Part shown: piece after piece, positions 1 to 7,669 of the stretch
Layout of the letters: every line of letters starts with the position of its first letter
Position numbering within the stretch: the stretch's first letter is position 1
From: Bacteroidales bacterium
Lineage (GTDB): Bacteria > Bacteroidota > Bacteroidia > Bacteroidales > VadinHA17
Assembly: GCA_011620595.1 (NCBI GenBank)
Contig: WOYX01000034.1
Span: forward strand, 1 to 64,000
Length of the DNA: 64,000 nt
Direction of reading: 5' to 3'
Notes under the pieces: generated by a model
Database searches by the model: none
The model's input: only the letters and a program-made list of their open reading frames with translations
Told to the model about the DNA's origin: nothing
Translations under genes and position numbers: made by a program

Positions 1-51
1 ATCGGTTTTATGATAGATGGGACGCAGGTCCAGATCGGTTTTTAATACTCT

Positions 52-741
52 GAAGAAGTTATGAAAAGCTTTACATAAGTTCTTAAGAGTTATGAAACAG
101 GGAAACCAATTGAAGTCCAGATCTGGCCGGACCGTATTGAAATGTTAAGTTTTCCCGGTCCTGTTCCTCCGGTTACAGCAAAAATTCTCGCTGAGAACAG
201 GAGAATAGTGGCACGTGATTACAGGAATAGAAGAGTGGGAGATTTTTTGAAAGAGCTTCATTTAACTGAAGGACGTGGTACCGGTTTTCCTACTATTTAT
301 AAAGCGCTGGAAGATAATGGTTCTCCCCCTCCAGTTATGGAAACGGACGATCAATGTACCTATTTTCTCTCGGTCCTTAAAGCCAATGCTGATTTTGTAA
401 AATTGATTGATGCTAACCAGGCAGGTAACCAAGTAAGTGACCAGGAAAGTAACGAAGTAAGTGTCAGAGAAAGTGCCAGAGTAAGTGACCAAGTAAGTGA
501 CCAGGTAAGTGACCAGGTAAGTGATGAAGTAAAAAAAGTTCTAACATATTGCAAATCACCGAAATCCCGAAAGAAAATACTTGCCAGAATCGGACTTGCA
601 AATCATACCACTAATTATAAAAGGCATATTGTGCCATTACTTGAAAGACAATGGTTAAAAATGACTATTGCTGAAAATCCGAAACACAGGAATCAAAAGT
701 ATATTACAACAGAATCAGGGGGAAAAATGTTGAAAAAATAA
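52..741 (+). pseudogene. Remnant of an AlbA_2/RecG-like ATP-binding transcriptional regulator
   Basis: Only the C-terminal half of this family is present. The intact stretch from 142 matches the end of the ATP-binding domain, with SFPGPVPPV and the motif FLKELHLTEGRGTGFP. A linker of VSDQ repeats (about residues 94-130) and a C-terminal winged-helix-like domain follow. The same reading continues upstream of the ATG (KSYETGKPIEVQIWPDRIE), so 142 is not a real start. Further upstream, EEVMK and ALHK-like coding survives only in other frames. An apparent 8-bp insertion (ttcttaag) near 81-88 and an extra A near 66 break it, with stops at 43-45 and 76-78. The N-terminal domain is absent or lies outside the window. 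I am fairly sure it is broken; the family assignment is from memory of its motifs. Confidence 0.65.
421..540 (+). repeat. 12-bp tandem repeat encoding V-S-D-Q units
   Basis: About nine imperfect copies of a 12-base unit close to gtaagtgaccag lie inside the regulator remnant. They encode repeating V-S-D-Q/E residues between the ATP-binding part and the winged helix. Copies near 481-530 are almost identical and earlier copies are more degenerate. The unit is a multiple of three, so copy-number change would keep the frame. Confidence 0.85.
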
Positions 742-918
742 ATGGAACTAAGTAGGGTTTGCTGAGAAAGTGGGATTATTCTGACATTAGGTTGATAATC
801 AACGTAATAAGTTAATAACTATAACTCCGGGGATTAGCAAAAATGCAAGTAAAAACATAGATTGCCTTCATAAAGCTTGCATTATGACAGGTATAAGTCG
901 ACGAGATAGTAGAGTATC
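742..918. other. Non-coding gap with a short inverted repeat
   Basis: No convincing gene is seen here. An 8-bp inverted repeat (aatgcaag at 842-849, cttgcatt at 876-883) encloses a 26-base loop. It could be a weak hairpin or the trace of a mobile-element end. Confidence 0.4.
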
Positions 919-974
919 GAGGAGTTTAAATCGCCATTTCAGATTAAGCTTGATAAGGAGAACCGGTGGGTAAA
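919..974 (+). pseudogene. Possible N-terminal scrap of an IS5-like transposase
   Basis: About 18 codons read EEFKSPFQIKLDKENRWVK, which resembles the N-terminus of IS5-family transposases of Bacteroidota as I remember them. Two TAG codons lie immediately upstream in frame (907-912), and similarity ends where the 46-bp direct repeat starts. If correct, it is a fragment left after deletion. The match is short and was not checked. Confidence 0.3.
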
Positions 975-1087
975 GCCAATGCATCTTCGTCATTTGATGT
1001 TCACTGAATGCGCTGGTGATATTTTCAAGTTTCAGATGGTTGCCAATGCATCTTCGTCATTTGATGTTCACTGAATGCGCTGGTGAT
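975..1087. repeat. 46-bp perfect direct repeat, two copies
   Basis: The copies at 975-1020 and 1042-1087 are identical over 46 bases and are separated by 21 bases, giving a 67-bp period. The sequence after each copy (attttcaagt and gttttcaatt) is also similar. No cas genes or further copies are visible, so this is not a CRISPR array. It looks like a small tandem duplication in decaying DNA. Confidence 0.85.
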
Positions 1088-1121
1088 GTTTTCAATTTTA
1101 ATTGGGTGCATACTCCCCTCT

Positions 1122-1471
1122 TTATTTCTCTTCTGATTCTTCCCGCCTTTTATCCAGTTCTTCCTGCATCAGGAGGCAGGTTTTATGGTCAATGGCATAG
1201 TATCAGAGAAGGATGGCGCACGACATATACAGAATCCCGGGGAAGACTGAGATCATCAGTTTGATTCCGGTAAGAGTGGTGGCAGACTGGTCGGTATTGG
1301 GAACGAAGTGAAACAGGACCAGCATCCAGCCTGCCAGTGCGCCGCCAATGCCACATCCGGCCTTCTGTGCAAATGTTGCTGCCGAAAAGACCAGTCCGGG
1401 TGCGAGGCTGTATCGCCAAGACCATATCCGATCTTTTCCTTCAGGGATAGTTTTGTGGTGTTAGTGCTCAT
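1122..1471 (-). pseudogene. Internally deleted GPH-family sugar:cation symporter
   Basis: The first residues (from 1471) read LSLKEKIGYGLGDTAS, the typical N-terminus of the glycoside-pentoside-hexuronide:cation symporter family. Directly after GDTAS the frame shifts and sequence typical of the C-terminal end follows. That part includes APGLVFSAATFAQKAGCG, GGALAGWML and a charged tail ending in EELDKRREESEEK with TAA at 1122-1124. An in-frame TGA also interrupts the last membrane segment near 1201. These transporters are normally about 450-480 residues, so roughly 350 residues are missing. The gene must be dead. A neighbouring sugar-use locus, if there was one, is also gone. Confidence 0.75.
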
Positions 1472-1772
1472 AAGGCTTTAAGAATTGAATGGCTTAATGG
1501 TACCAGGTTGAATGGGGTCAAATGCCAGATCAAACCAGGACAAACCTGGTTAAATTTTTTCAGTCATTCAAATGAACTGTTTTCTTGTTTTAAGTGCAAA
1601 ATCTCCTTTACCTTTTCGATGCCTGCAACGGTAATTGCTCCCTCTGATTATGCCATAAACAGACTTTGGGTCTAAAACGTTCTATATTGGTACGAATCAG
1701 GTAGATTACCAGGTCATTGCAGGCCTGATTTTGATCTGTTACATCTTTAGTAACAACTTAATCTGAAAAGCT
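1472..1772. other. Intergenic gap without a recognisable gene
   Basis: The region is AT-rich and has no convincing coding sequence. A minus-strand open stretch of about 50 codons (about 1595-1745) lacks a start codon and a family match, so it is not called. Confidence 0.4.
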
Positions 1773-1979
1773 ATGAAGACAATTGTACTGCAAGCGCTGC
1801 ACTCTTACCCGGCCTGCGCGGTCATGGCTGCTCTCATCCTGCCGGCATGCTTCTCCGCATCAGGACAGGAAATTGCCAAACTGAAAAGCAGCATCGAAGA
1901 GATGAACAGCAAGTTCCCTGATGTCTTCCGCAGAGGCAATGCTGTCTTGAAGTGTTTTCCGGTCGGCGTCCCTGCATAG
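1773..1979 (+). CDS. Short putative exported protein, possibly a truncated SnoaL/DUF4440-like ORF
   Basis: The 68-residue ORF starts MKTIVLQALHSYPACAVMAA and has a hydrophobic stretch ending near SASGQ, like a signal peptide. A short amphipathic helix EIAKLKSSIEEMNSKF follows. The helix followed by RRGNA recalls the start of SnoaL/DUF4440 domains (helix, then a G-D/N-A turn). The remaining residues do not fit that fold and the ORF stops early. It may be the broken 5' end of an exported SnoaL-like protein or a chance ORF. It lies in the decayed zone and has no operon partner. Confidence 0.3.
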   Translation: MKTIVLQALHSYPACAVMAALILPACFSASGQEIAKLKSSIEEMNSKFPDVFRRGNAVLKCFPVGVPA

Positions 1980-2097
1980 CCACACAATAAAGCCGATTCC
2001 CGGGAAGACAAGAAATTCATCCGGGTTACCGTCCTGGATTTTCTCCGGTCCCCTGAGGTTTTTATTCGGCATGTTGGTTGTTATTAAGCATTAGACC

Positions 2098-2105
2098 TAT
2101 CTTTG
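2098..2105 (+). promoter_or_regulatory. Bacteroidota-type -7 element for the CDF-like gene
   Basis: TATCTTTG matches TAnnTTTG exactly. TTG triplets at 2074-2076 and 2078-2080 are possible -33 elements. Transcription would start near 2112, which supports the ATG at 2133 over the TTG at 2103. Confidence 0.5.
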
Positions 2106-2132
2106 CTAACTTACTATTTCATCAACCCGGTT

Positions 2133-2762
2133 ATGACAAATTCAGAACAAAAGCTCTATAATAAGGCTTTCTATTTAAGCCTGTTTACCATCTTCTACAA
2201 CATTATTGAAGGTATAGTTTCAATGATATTGGGTTATAAAGATGAAACGCTCAGCCTGTTCGGTTTTGGTGCCGACAGTTTTATTGAGGTAATATCAGGC
2301 ATTGGCATTGCTGTAATGATAACGCGTATCAGGAGAAATCCTGACAGTTCCACGAGCAAATTTGAAATTACAGCATTGAAGATTACAGGGGTGGCATTCT
2401 ATCTGCTGGCTGCTGGTTTAATAACAGGTATTGTGCTTAATATCATCAACCATAACAAACCCGAAACCACCCTCTGGGGAATAATAATATCCGTAATTTC
2501 CATTGCAGTGATGGTATGGTTAATGAATGCCAAAAAAAATGTCGGGAAGGAACTGGGTTCCGATGCAATTATTGCCGATGCAAACTGTACCAAGATTTGT
2601 GTTTATATGTCCCTCGTTTTACTTTTTGCCAGCCTTATATATGAACTCACCGGATTCGCATATGCAGACGCAATAGGAGCTGCAGGCCTTGCATATTTTT
2701 CAATATCAGAGGGAAAGGAAGCCTTTGAAAAAGCAAAAGGCAAAGAGTGTGACTGCTGTTAG
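2133..2762 (+). CDS. CDF-superfamily-like membrane transporter with Cys-rich tail
   Basis: This 209-residue protein has about six hydrophobic segments arranged like the cation diffusion facilitator membrane domain, but no cytoplasmic C-terminal domain. The segment-2 motif is FGADSFIEV and the segment-5 motif is IIADANCTK. In zinc CDFs these positions normally carry H/DxxxD pairs. Here they read D...E and D..NC, so metal choice may differ. The C-terminus ends KECDCC, a possible metal-binding tail. The first ATG is preferred over the upstream TTG because of the promoter position. It is probably monocistronic; pirin follows after 67 bp. The substrate is unknown. Confidence 0.7.
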   Translation: MTNSEQKLYNKAFYLSLFTIFYNIIEGIVSMILGYKDETLSLFGFGADSFIEVISGIGIAVMITRIRRNPDSSTSKFEITALKITGVAFYLLAAGLITGIVLNIINHNKPETTLWGIIISVISIAVMVWLMNAKKNVGKELGSDAIIADANCTKICVYMSLVLLFASLIYELTGFAYADAIGAAGLAYFSISEGKEAFEKAKGKECDCC

Positions 2763-2829
2763 ATAGATGAAAATGAATTGTTAAATTCACATTGTAAATT
2801 AGAAAGCCACCATTGCGAAAGGAGAAAAG

Positions 2830-3714
2830 ATGTCAAAAAGGAAATTTACACAGGCGGTCAGAGGACAGCATGCTGTTGACGGTGCCGGCGTTCGATTGCG
2901 CAGGGTGCTGGGGTACAGAACAATCAGGGATTTTGACCCATTCCTGATGCTCGACGGGTTTGATTCTTCAAATCCGGAGGATTATATCAAGGGATTTCCC
3001 TGGCATCCCCACCGGGGAATAGAAACAGTCACCTATCTGCTGAAGGGGGACATTGAACATGGTGACAGTCTGGGCAACAGTGGTGTCATAGGGGATCTGC
3101 AATGCCAGTGGATGACGGCCGGATCAGGCATCATACACCAGGAGATGCCCCGGGCCTCGGAAAGGATGCTGGGATGCCAGCTATGGATCAACCTCCCGAA
3201 GAAGGATAAGATGACTCGGCCTGCCTACCGTGATATCAGGCAACAGGATGTTGCGGTGGTCAGTGAGGAAAATGCAAAAGTCAGAGTCCTGTCAGGCAGC
3301 TACAAAAACAATAAGGGAGCCGTCAAAGGCGAATATGTCAAAGTGCAGTACCTCGATGTCGACCTGGATCCTGACAGCACCTGGAGCTACGCGGAAACCC
3401 CCAATGACCAGACCATGTTTCTCTACCTGATAGATGGAACACTGGCCGCTGATGAAGCGTTGGAAAATTTTGAAGAAAAGGCATGTGCAATGCTGATGAC
3501 TGCCTCTTCCCCAGACAGCTCTGAATTTGATGAGATAAGGGTCAAGGCAGGGCCCGACGGAGCCCGATTCTTCCTGATAGCTGCCAGGCCGCTGCAGGAA
3601 CCTGTTGCCTGGGGAGGCCCTATAGTCATGAACACACAGGAAGAACTCAACCTTGCCTTCAGTGAACTTGAAAGCAAAACCTTCATCAAGCACGACAAGC
3701 CACAGGAATTTTAA
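2830..3714 (+). CDS. Pirin family protein
   Basis: This is a bicupin of 294 residues, the normal size for pirins. The N-terminal cupin contains FPWHPHRGIETVTYLL with the metal-binding His residues. It also has the typical GDLQCQWMTAGSGIIHQEMP, which supplies the further His and Glu ligands. The C-terminal cupin (about 150-290) is more divergent, as usual. Family members act as Fe-dependent redox sensors or quercetin dioxygenases; no substrate can be assigned here. Its TAA overlaps the stop of the convergent antiporter gene within a TTAA. Confidence 0.88.
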   Translation: MSKRKFTQAVRGQHAVDGAGVRLRRVLGYRTIRDFDPFLMLDGFDSSNPEDYIKGFPWHPHRGIETVTYLLKGDIEHGDSLGNSGVIGDLQCQWMTAGSGIIHQEMPRASERMLGCQLWINLPKKDKMTRPAYRDIRQQDVAVVSEENAKVRVLSGSYKNNKGAVKGEYVKVQYLDVDLDPDSTWSYAETPNDQTMFLYLIDGTLAADEALENFEEKACAMLMTASSPDSSEFDEIRVKAGPDGARFFLIAARPLQEPVAWGGPIVMNTQEELNLAFSELESKTFIKHDKPQEF

Positions 3715-4943
3715 GGCAGTTTATAATCTTCCTGAACGACCTCTGGCAGCTCCGTCTCCGGCAATTCAGCCACTTCCTTAACTTTCGGAGAGATGATGTT
3801 GCCCAGCATCATTGCCAGCATGGTCATCAGTATTACCAGGGTGATAACCTCGGTATTGATCTCGGGTATGATATAAGCCGAAGGAATGCTGATAAACAGA
3901 AGGATGGTTATCAGTCCTCTCGGGGCGAAGAGAATCAGGGAGAGGCTCTTCTCCCTCATCACATACCAGAGGAAAAGCCATCTTATCAGCAGGATACCTA
4001 CGGTAACAGAAAATGCTATCAGGAGATTCCTCGGGTAAAAGATGCCTTCAAGAGAGGTATAAAACCCGAAGATTATGAAGAAGAAAGACCTTACCAGGAA
4101 TGTAAACTCTCCGAGGATCTTCGAGAATGAGTCAATATCTTTCCTGAACTTGTCAAAGTCGACAAACTTGTTGATCGGAGTGTGCTCCCCGAGCTCACTG
4201 TTGGAAAGGGTAAGCCCGAAGATCAGGACCAGCAGCAGCGCAGGCAGGTGGTACATCTTTGCCAGTGAATACACCAGCACCATCACAGTCATGATGATGA
4301 TGTAGTTGATATGGTATTTTATCTTGTGCAGCAGCATGGCCAGGCCTGAGGAGACTGCAATAGCCACCACCACCGTGATCAAAGCCAGAAGAAGATAATG
4401 GGATATCCCTCCCGACAGGTTTCCCTGGTTGAAAAGGATGAAGTCAAAGGCCATGATCCCGAATATGTCGGAGAATGAACTCTCATAGATTATGAACTCC
4501 TTCTCCCGATCATTCAGGCTCCCTGCCGAGGGTATGGCCACGGCGCTGCTGATGATCCCCATCGGGATGGAATTCAGTACTGCAGCCGTACCTGAATAAT
4601 CAAAGAGCTGTACCAGTATAAAAGCCGAAGCAGCAGTGACAAGAATAAGAAGAGTCAGGGCCGAGAGAACCGATTTCAGCAGCAACCTGGCCTTCTTTTT
4701 TTCAAGCTTGAGGCCGAGGCTGGCATCCATGACTATCAGTATAAGCCCCAGTGTGCCTATTACGGGAAGCACCGCCTGCATGTTCGGGATGACAAACCCT
4801 AAAGATTCAGTGATCACCTGCAAAAGGATACCGAGCCCGATCAGAAGGATAACTCCCGGAATCTTAGAATACTTGCTCGTAATGTCAAACAGATACGAGA
4901 GTATCACTATGATGCAGAGTACTAATATGATATAGTTCGTCAT
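3711..4943 (-). CDS. Cation:proton antiporter (CPA family)
   Basis: The 410-residue protein has about 11-12 hydrophobic segments in the order of Na+/H+ or K+/H+ antiporters. It starts MTNYIILVLCIIVILSYL and contains KIPGVILLIGLGILL. The segment that carries the ion-binding N-D pair in CPA1 proteins reads YESSFSDIFGIMAFD here, so the pair is S-D. It ends in a short acidic tail with no TrkA domain. A TAnnTTTG-type promoter lies about 75 bp upstream. It is convergent with pirin. The ion specificity cannot be read from the sequence. Confidence 0.82.
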   Translation of the reverse strand: MTNYIILVLCIIVILSYLFDITSKYSKIPGVILLIGLGILLQVITESLGFVIPNMQAVLPVIGTLGLILIVMDASLGLKLEKKKARLLLKSVLSALTLLILVTAASAFILVQLFDYSGTAAVLNSIPMGIISSAVAIPSAGSLNDREKEFIIYESSFSDIFGIMAFDFILFNQGNLSGGISHYLLLALITVVVAIAVSSGLAMLLHKIKYHINYIIIMTVMVLVYSLAKMYHLPALLLVLIFGLTLSNSELGEHTPINKFVDFDKFRKDIDSFSKILGEFTFLVRSFFFIIFGFYTSLEGIFYPRNLLIAFSVTVGILLIRWLFLWYVMREKSLSLILFAPRGLITILLFISIPSAYIIPEINTEVITLVILMTMLAMMLGNIISPKVKEVAELPETELPEVVQEDYKLP

Positions 4944-5018
4944 GCCAATTATTCCGGAACCGGTGCCTTCAGTTTTAAATCTTTATACTATCTTAATAGT
5001 GAAAAACTGACCCGACGC

Positions 5019-5026
5019 CAAAGATA
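5019..5026 (-). promoter_or_regulatory. -7 element for the antiporter gene
   Basis: On the minus strand this reads TATCTTTG, a perfect TAnnTTTG. A TTTA about 20 bases further upstream may be the -33 element. The start codon at 4943 lies about 70 bases downstream of the expected transcription start. Confidence 0.5.
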
Positions 5027-5108
5027 ATCAAAACATGACAATTTAATAAACAGCGCACCGCAGCAGTCCGGTCAGACAGCGTTGTATATGCAAAGAAGAG
5101 AGAAAATC

Positions 5109-6185
5109 ATGAAGAGAGAGATAATTGAAAAACTAGCCGCAGAAACAGGAAATCCCTGCGTAACTATTTCGCTGAACACCCATCGTACCAAACCCGACTA
5201 TCAGAAGGATCGCATCATCCTGAAGAATCTTTGCCGGGAGGCTGAAAAACGGGTGATTGCAGAATTCGGTAAAAGAGGAGTCACACCGCTGCTGAAAAAA
5301 CTTGCCCTGGTTCCCGAGGAGACAGATATGAGCCTGAATCTTGACAGCCTTCATATATTCCTCTCAAACAAGACCAGAGAGATTGTAAAATCCTCATTCC
5401 CTGCTTATAAAGACAGAGTTGAGATAAGTGAGCACTTTTCACTCAGGCCTCTGATATATGCAGCTGCAAGGGTTGAGGAGTATCTTGTCCTGCTGCTCTC
5501 CCAGGGTGGGGCTCAGCTATTCCAGGCCTTTAATGACCAGATCACCGGTGAGGTACAAAATAACTCTTTTCCTTTCGGCGAAAGCCCCTTGTTCCATACT
5601 GACCGCAAGAAGTTGAGTGACCCTGAAGCAGTTGACAAAATGGTCAGGGAATTTCTTAACAGGGTAGACAAGGCTGTTGTGAAGGAACATAACATGACCG
5701 GTCTGAAGTGTATGGTTATATGCACTGAAGACAATTACGGCCGGTTGCTTCAGGTAGCCGACAGGCCTGACATTTATTACGGTTATGCCGACATCAACTA
5801 CAACAATGTGGCAACCCATTTCATTGCCGCACAGTCCTGGAAAACCATCAGTAAACTTCACGGAGAACGTGTTGCGCAAGCTGTAATGGATATGAAGGAG
5901 GCTGTTGCAGCAGGAAAGGTTTACACTGACCTGCAGGAAATATACAATGCTGCAAAAGCGGGAAAAGGTGACACTCTGATAGTCCGTCACGACTATTGCA
6001 TCCCGGTTATCGTGAAAGCCTATGACAGGATAGTACCTGTTGACGATGCCTCACTTCCCGGGGTAATTGATGATATTACATCATTCATTGCATGGGAAGT
6101 CTATTCCAAAAAGGGGAAGGTCTTCTTCGCTGATGCCGAAGATCTCAGGGAATTGGGTAGTATATCACTTATGGTCAGATACTAA
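5109..6185 (+). CDS. eRF1-like baeRF family protein, possible ribosome-hibernation factor
   Basis: The 358-residue protein looks like the bacterial archaeo-eukaryotic release-factor (baeRF) superfamily that includes the hibernation factor Balon. The N-terminal part has CVTISLNTHRTKPDYQKDRI. A middle segment contains YLVLLLSQGGAQLFQAF, and the C-terminal part has a Pelota/eRF1-like GDTLIVRHDYCIPVIVK stretch. No GGQ tripeptide of true release factors is seen. The ATG at 5109 (MKREIIEKL) is chosen because the upstream ATG at 5082 adds only a short basic extension. The gene stands alone, divergent from the antiporter. Superfamily membership is likely; a hibernation role is inference. Confidence 0.6.
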   Translation: MKREIIEKLAAETGNPCVTISLNTHRTKPDYQKDRIILKNLCREAEKRVIAEFGKRGVTPLLKKLALVPEETDMSLNLDSLHIFLSNKTREIVKSSFPAYKDRVEISEHFSLRPLIYAAARVEEYLVLLLSQGGAQLFQAFNDQITGEVQNNSFPFGESPLFHTDRKKLSDPEAVDKMVREFLNRVDKAVVKEHNMTGLKCMVICTEDNYGRLLQVADRPDIYYGYADINYNNVATHFIAAQSWKTISKLHGERVAQAVMDMKEAVAAGKVYTDLQEIYNAAKAGKGDTLIVRHDYCIPVIVKAYDRIVPVDDASLPGVIDDITSFIAWEVYSKKGKVFFADAEDLRELGSISLMVRY

Positions 6186-6237
6186 CCTGAATAACTGAAG
6201 AATTTCTTTATCCGCAACAAGAAGTGTCAATAAATAA

Positions 6238-6245
6238 TACTTTTG
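6238..6245 (+). promoter_or_regulatory. -7 element for the lipoprotein gene
   Basis: TACTTTTG matches TAnnTTTG exactly and lies 22 bp before the ATG at 6268. No clear -33 TTG is seen. Confidence 0.45.
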
Positions 6246-6267
6246 TCAACAATTTAAATTTCAAAAA

Positions 6268-6675
6268 ATGAGGTTATTTCAATTGGGTTCAGCTGTAGTC
6301 ATCATGATGCTGGTCGCATCTTGCTCAAATTCGATTGACTTCCCCGTATCAGCCGTTGCTCCTGCGGCAGATATCTCTGCCTCCGTGAAGCAGGATAAAA
6401 ACAACAATTACGAGGTGACAGTCACAGCCAGGAACCTGGCGGAAGCGAGCAGGATTGCCACCGGGAAGACCACCTATGTAGTCTGGGTGGTCACCACAGA
6501 CGGCGAGATTAAGAACCTCGGACAGCTGGATGTGAAGAATGCCAGAACCGCGTCGCTGAGCTCCCTGACCGCCTTTGAATTCGGTGAGATATTCATCACT
6601 GCCGAGGAGGCCGGAGATGTGTTTTTTCCTGCAGGAATTGAGATCTCAAGAGCTCCTGTTAAAAAGAAGAAGTAG
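6268..6675 (+). CDS. Small lipoprotein of unknown function
   Basis: This 135-residue protein has a lipoprotein signal (MMLVASC, with lipidation expected at the Cys near residue 19). A single beta-rich domain follows. The stretch TTYVVWVVTTDGEIKNLGQL and a later FEFGEIFITAEEAG resemble the C-terminal domain of anti-sigma factor K (RskA) type proteins, where a Y-x-V-W core is typical. There is no transmembrane helix or sigma-binding domain, so the fold may be shared without the function. It has its own promoter and its neighbours give no functional clue. Confidence 0.65.
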   Translation: MRLFQLGSAVVIMMLVASCSNSIDFPVSAVAPAADISASVKQDKNNNYEVTVTARNLAEASRIATGKTTYVVWVVTTDGEIKNLGQLDVKNARTASLSSLTAFEFGEIFITAEEAGDVFFPAGIEISRAPVKKKK

Positions 6676-6811
6676 ACTGACGCCTCATTGGAGTCATCAT
6701 CTCTCCGACACCAGGTATTGCCCGGCTACCTGTCAGGACCCGGAGAATTTCAGCAGAGAGGCGGCTTTCAGGTGCCTGTTCAGCCACTGGCCTTTTTTCA
6801 CCTCCCGCGCT

Positions 6812-7654
6812 TTATTTCTGAAGAGAGTAGAGGTATCTGATCTCCTCCGCCCACAGCGACTCGTCGGGGGTCTCCAGGATGAGCGGAATTCCGTCGAAGC
6901 GCGGGTCATTCATTATCAGGGAGAAGATCTCATCGCCCAGCTCGCCCTTGTGAAGGCTTTCGTGCCGGTCTACGCGGGTGCCGAACGCCTTCTTTGACTC
7001 ATTGAGGTGCATGCCGCGCAGGTATTTAAACCCCACAATGCGTTCAAACTCATCAAACACCTTTTTGAATCCTTCGGCATCAGAGATATCATATCCTGCC
7101 GTGAATGAATGGCAGGTGTCAATGCAGACCCCCACCCTGCTCCTGTCTTCCACCCTGTCAATGATATGGCGGAGATGCTCAAACCGGTATCCGAGGTTTG
7201 TGCCCTGTCCTGCAGTGTTCTCAATAACCGCAGTCACGCCGTTGCTTTTTGAAAGGGCCATGTTGACCGACTCGGCTATCAGGTCGAGGCACTCCTCCTC
7301 AGTCATCATGTTGAGATGGCTTCCGGGATGAAAGTTAAGCCTGTCAAGGCCCAGCTGTTCGCATCTCTTCATCTCATCATTGAAGGCGTACCGTGAGCGT
7401 CCCAGGCCTTCCGGGCCGGGATTGCCAAGGTTGATCAGGTAGCTGTCGTGCGGCAGTATCTGGTGAGGCTTATAATCGTACTTCTCACAGTTGTTTCGGA
7501 AGGCATCGATGCTCTTCTGTGTCAGCGGGGGTGCGACCCACTGGCGCTGATTCCTGGTAAAGAAAGCAAAGGCTTTCGCTCCTATCTCATGGGCGTTCAG
7601 GGGGGCATTCTCAACCCCTCCTGCTGCGCTTACATGGGCACCTGCATATTTCAT
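6812..7654 (-). CDS. nfo: Deoxyribonuclease IV (AP endonuclease)
   Basis: Endonuclease IV cuts DNA at abasic sites in base-excision repair. The 280-residue protein has the family start [18 protein letters not shown]. Metal-binding motifs are present: [45 protein letters not shown] and a terminal PLILETPDE. Length and motifs are complete. It lies 15 bp downstream of the usher-like gene on the same strand, so it may be read through from the surface-fibre operon, though the functions are unrelated. Confidence 0.95.
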   Translation of the reverse strand: MKYAGAHVSAAGGVENAPLNAHEIGAKAFAFFTRNQRQWVAPPLTQKSIDAFRNNCEKYDYKPHQILPHDSYLINLGNPGPEGLGRSRYAFNDEMKRCEQLGLDRLNFHPGSHLNMMTEEECLDLIAESVNMALSKSNGVTAVIENTAGQGTNLGYRFEHLRHIIDRVEDRSRVGVCIDTCHSFTAGYDISDAEGFKKVFDEFERIVGFKYLRGMHLNESKKAFGTRVDRHESLHKGELGDEIFSLIMNDPRFDGIPLILETPDESLWAEEIRYLYSLQK

Positions 7655-7669
7655 CTCTCCTGCTGTTTG

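Noticed and set aside
975..1087. CRISPR array
   Set aside because: There are only two repeats and one 21-base spacer, and no cas genes or more copies nearby.
1595..1745. Minus-strand open stretch of about 50 codons
   Set aside because: It has no start codon and no family match.
1860..2072. Minus-strand 70-residue ORF
   Set aside because: It overlaps the 1773-1979 ORF in antisense, has no recognisable family and lies in decayed DNA. I could not choose between the two with certainty.
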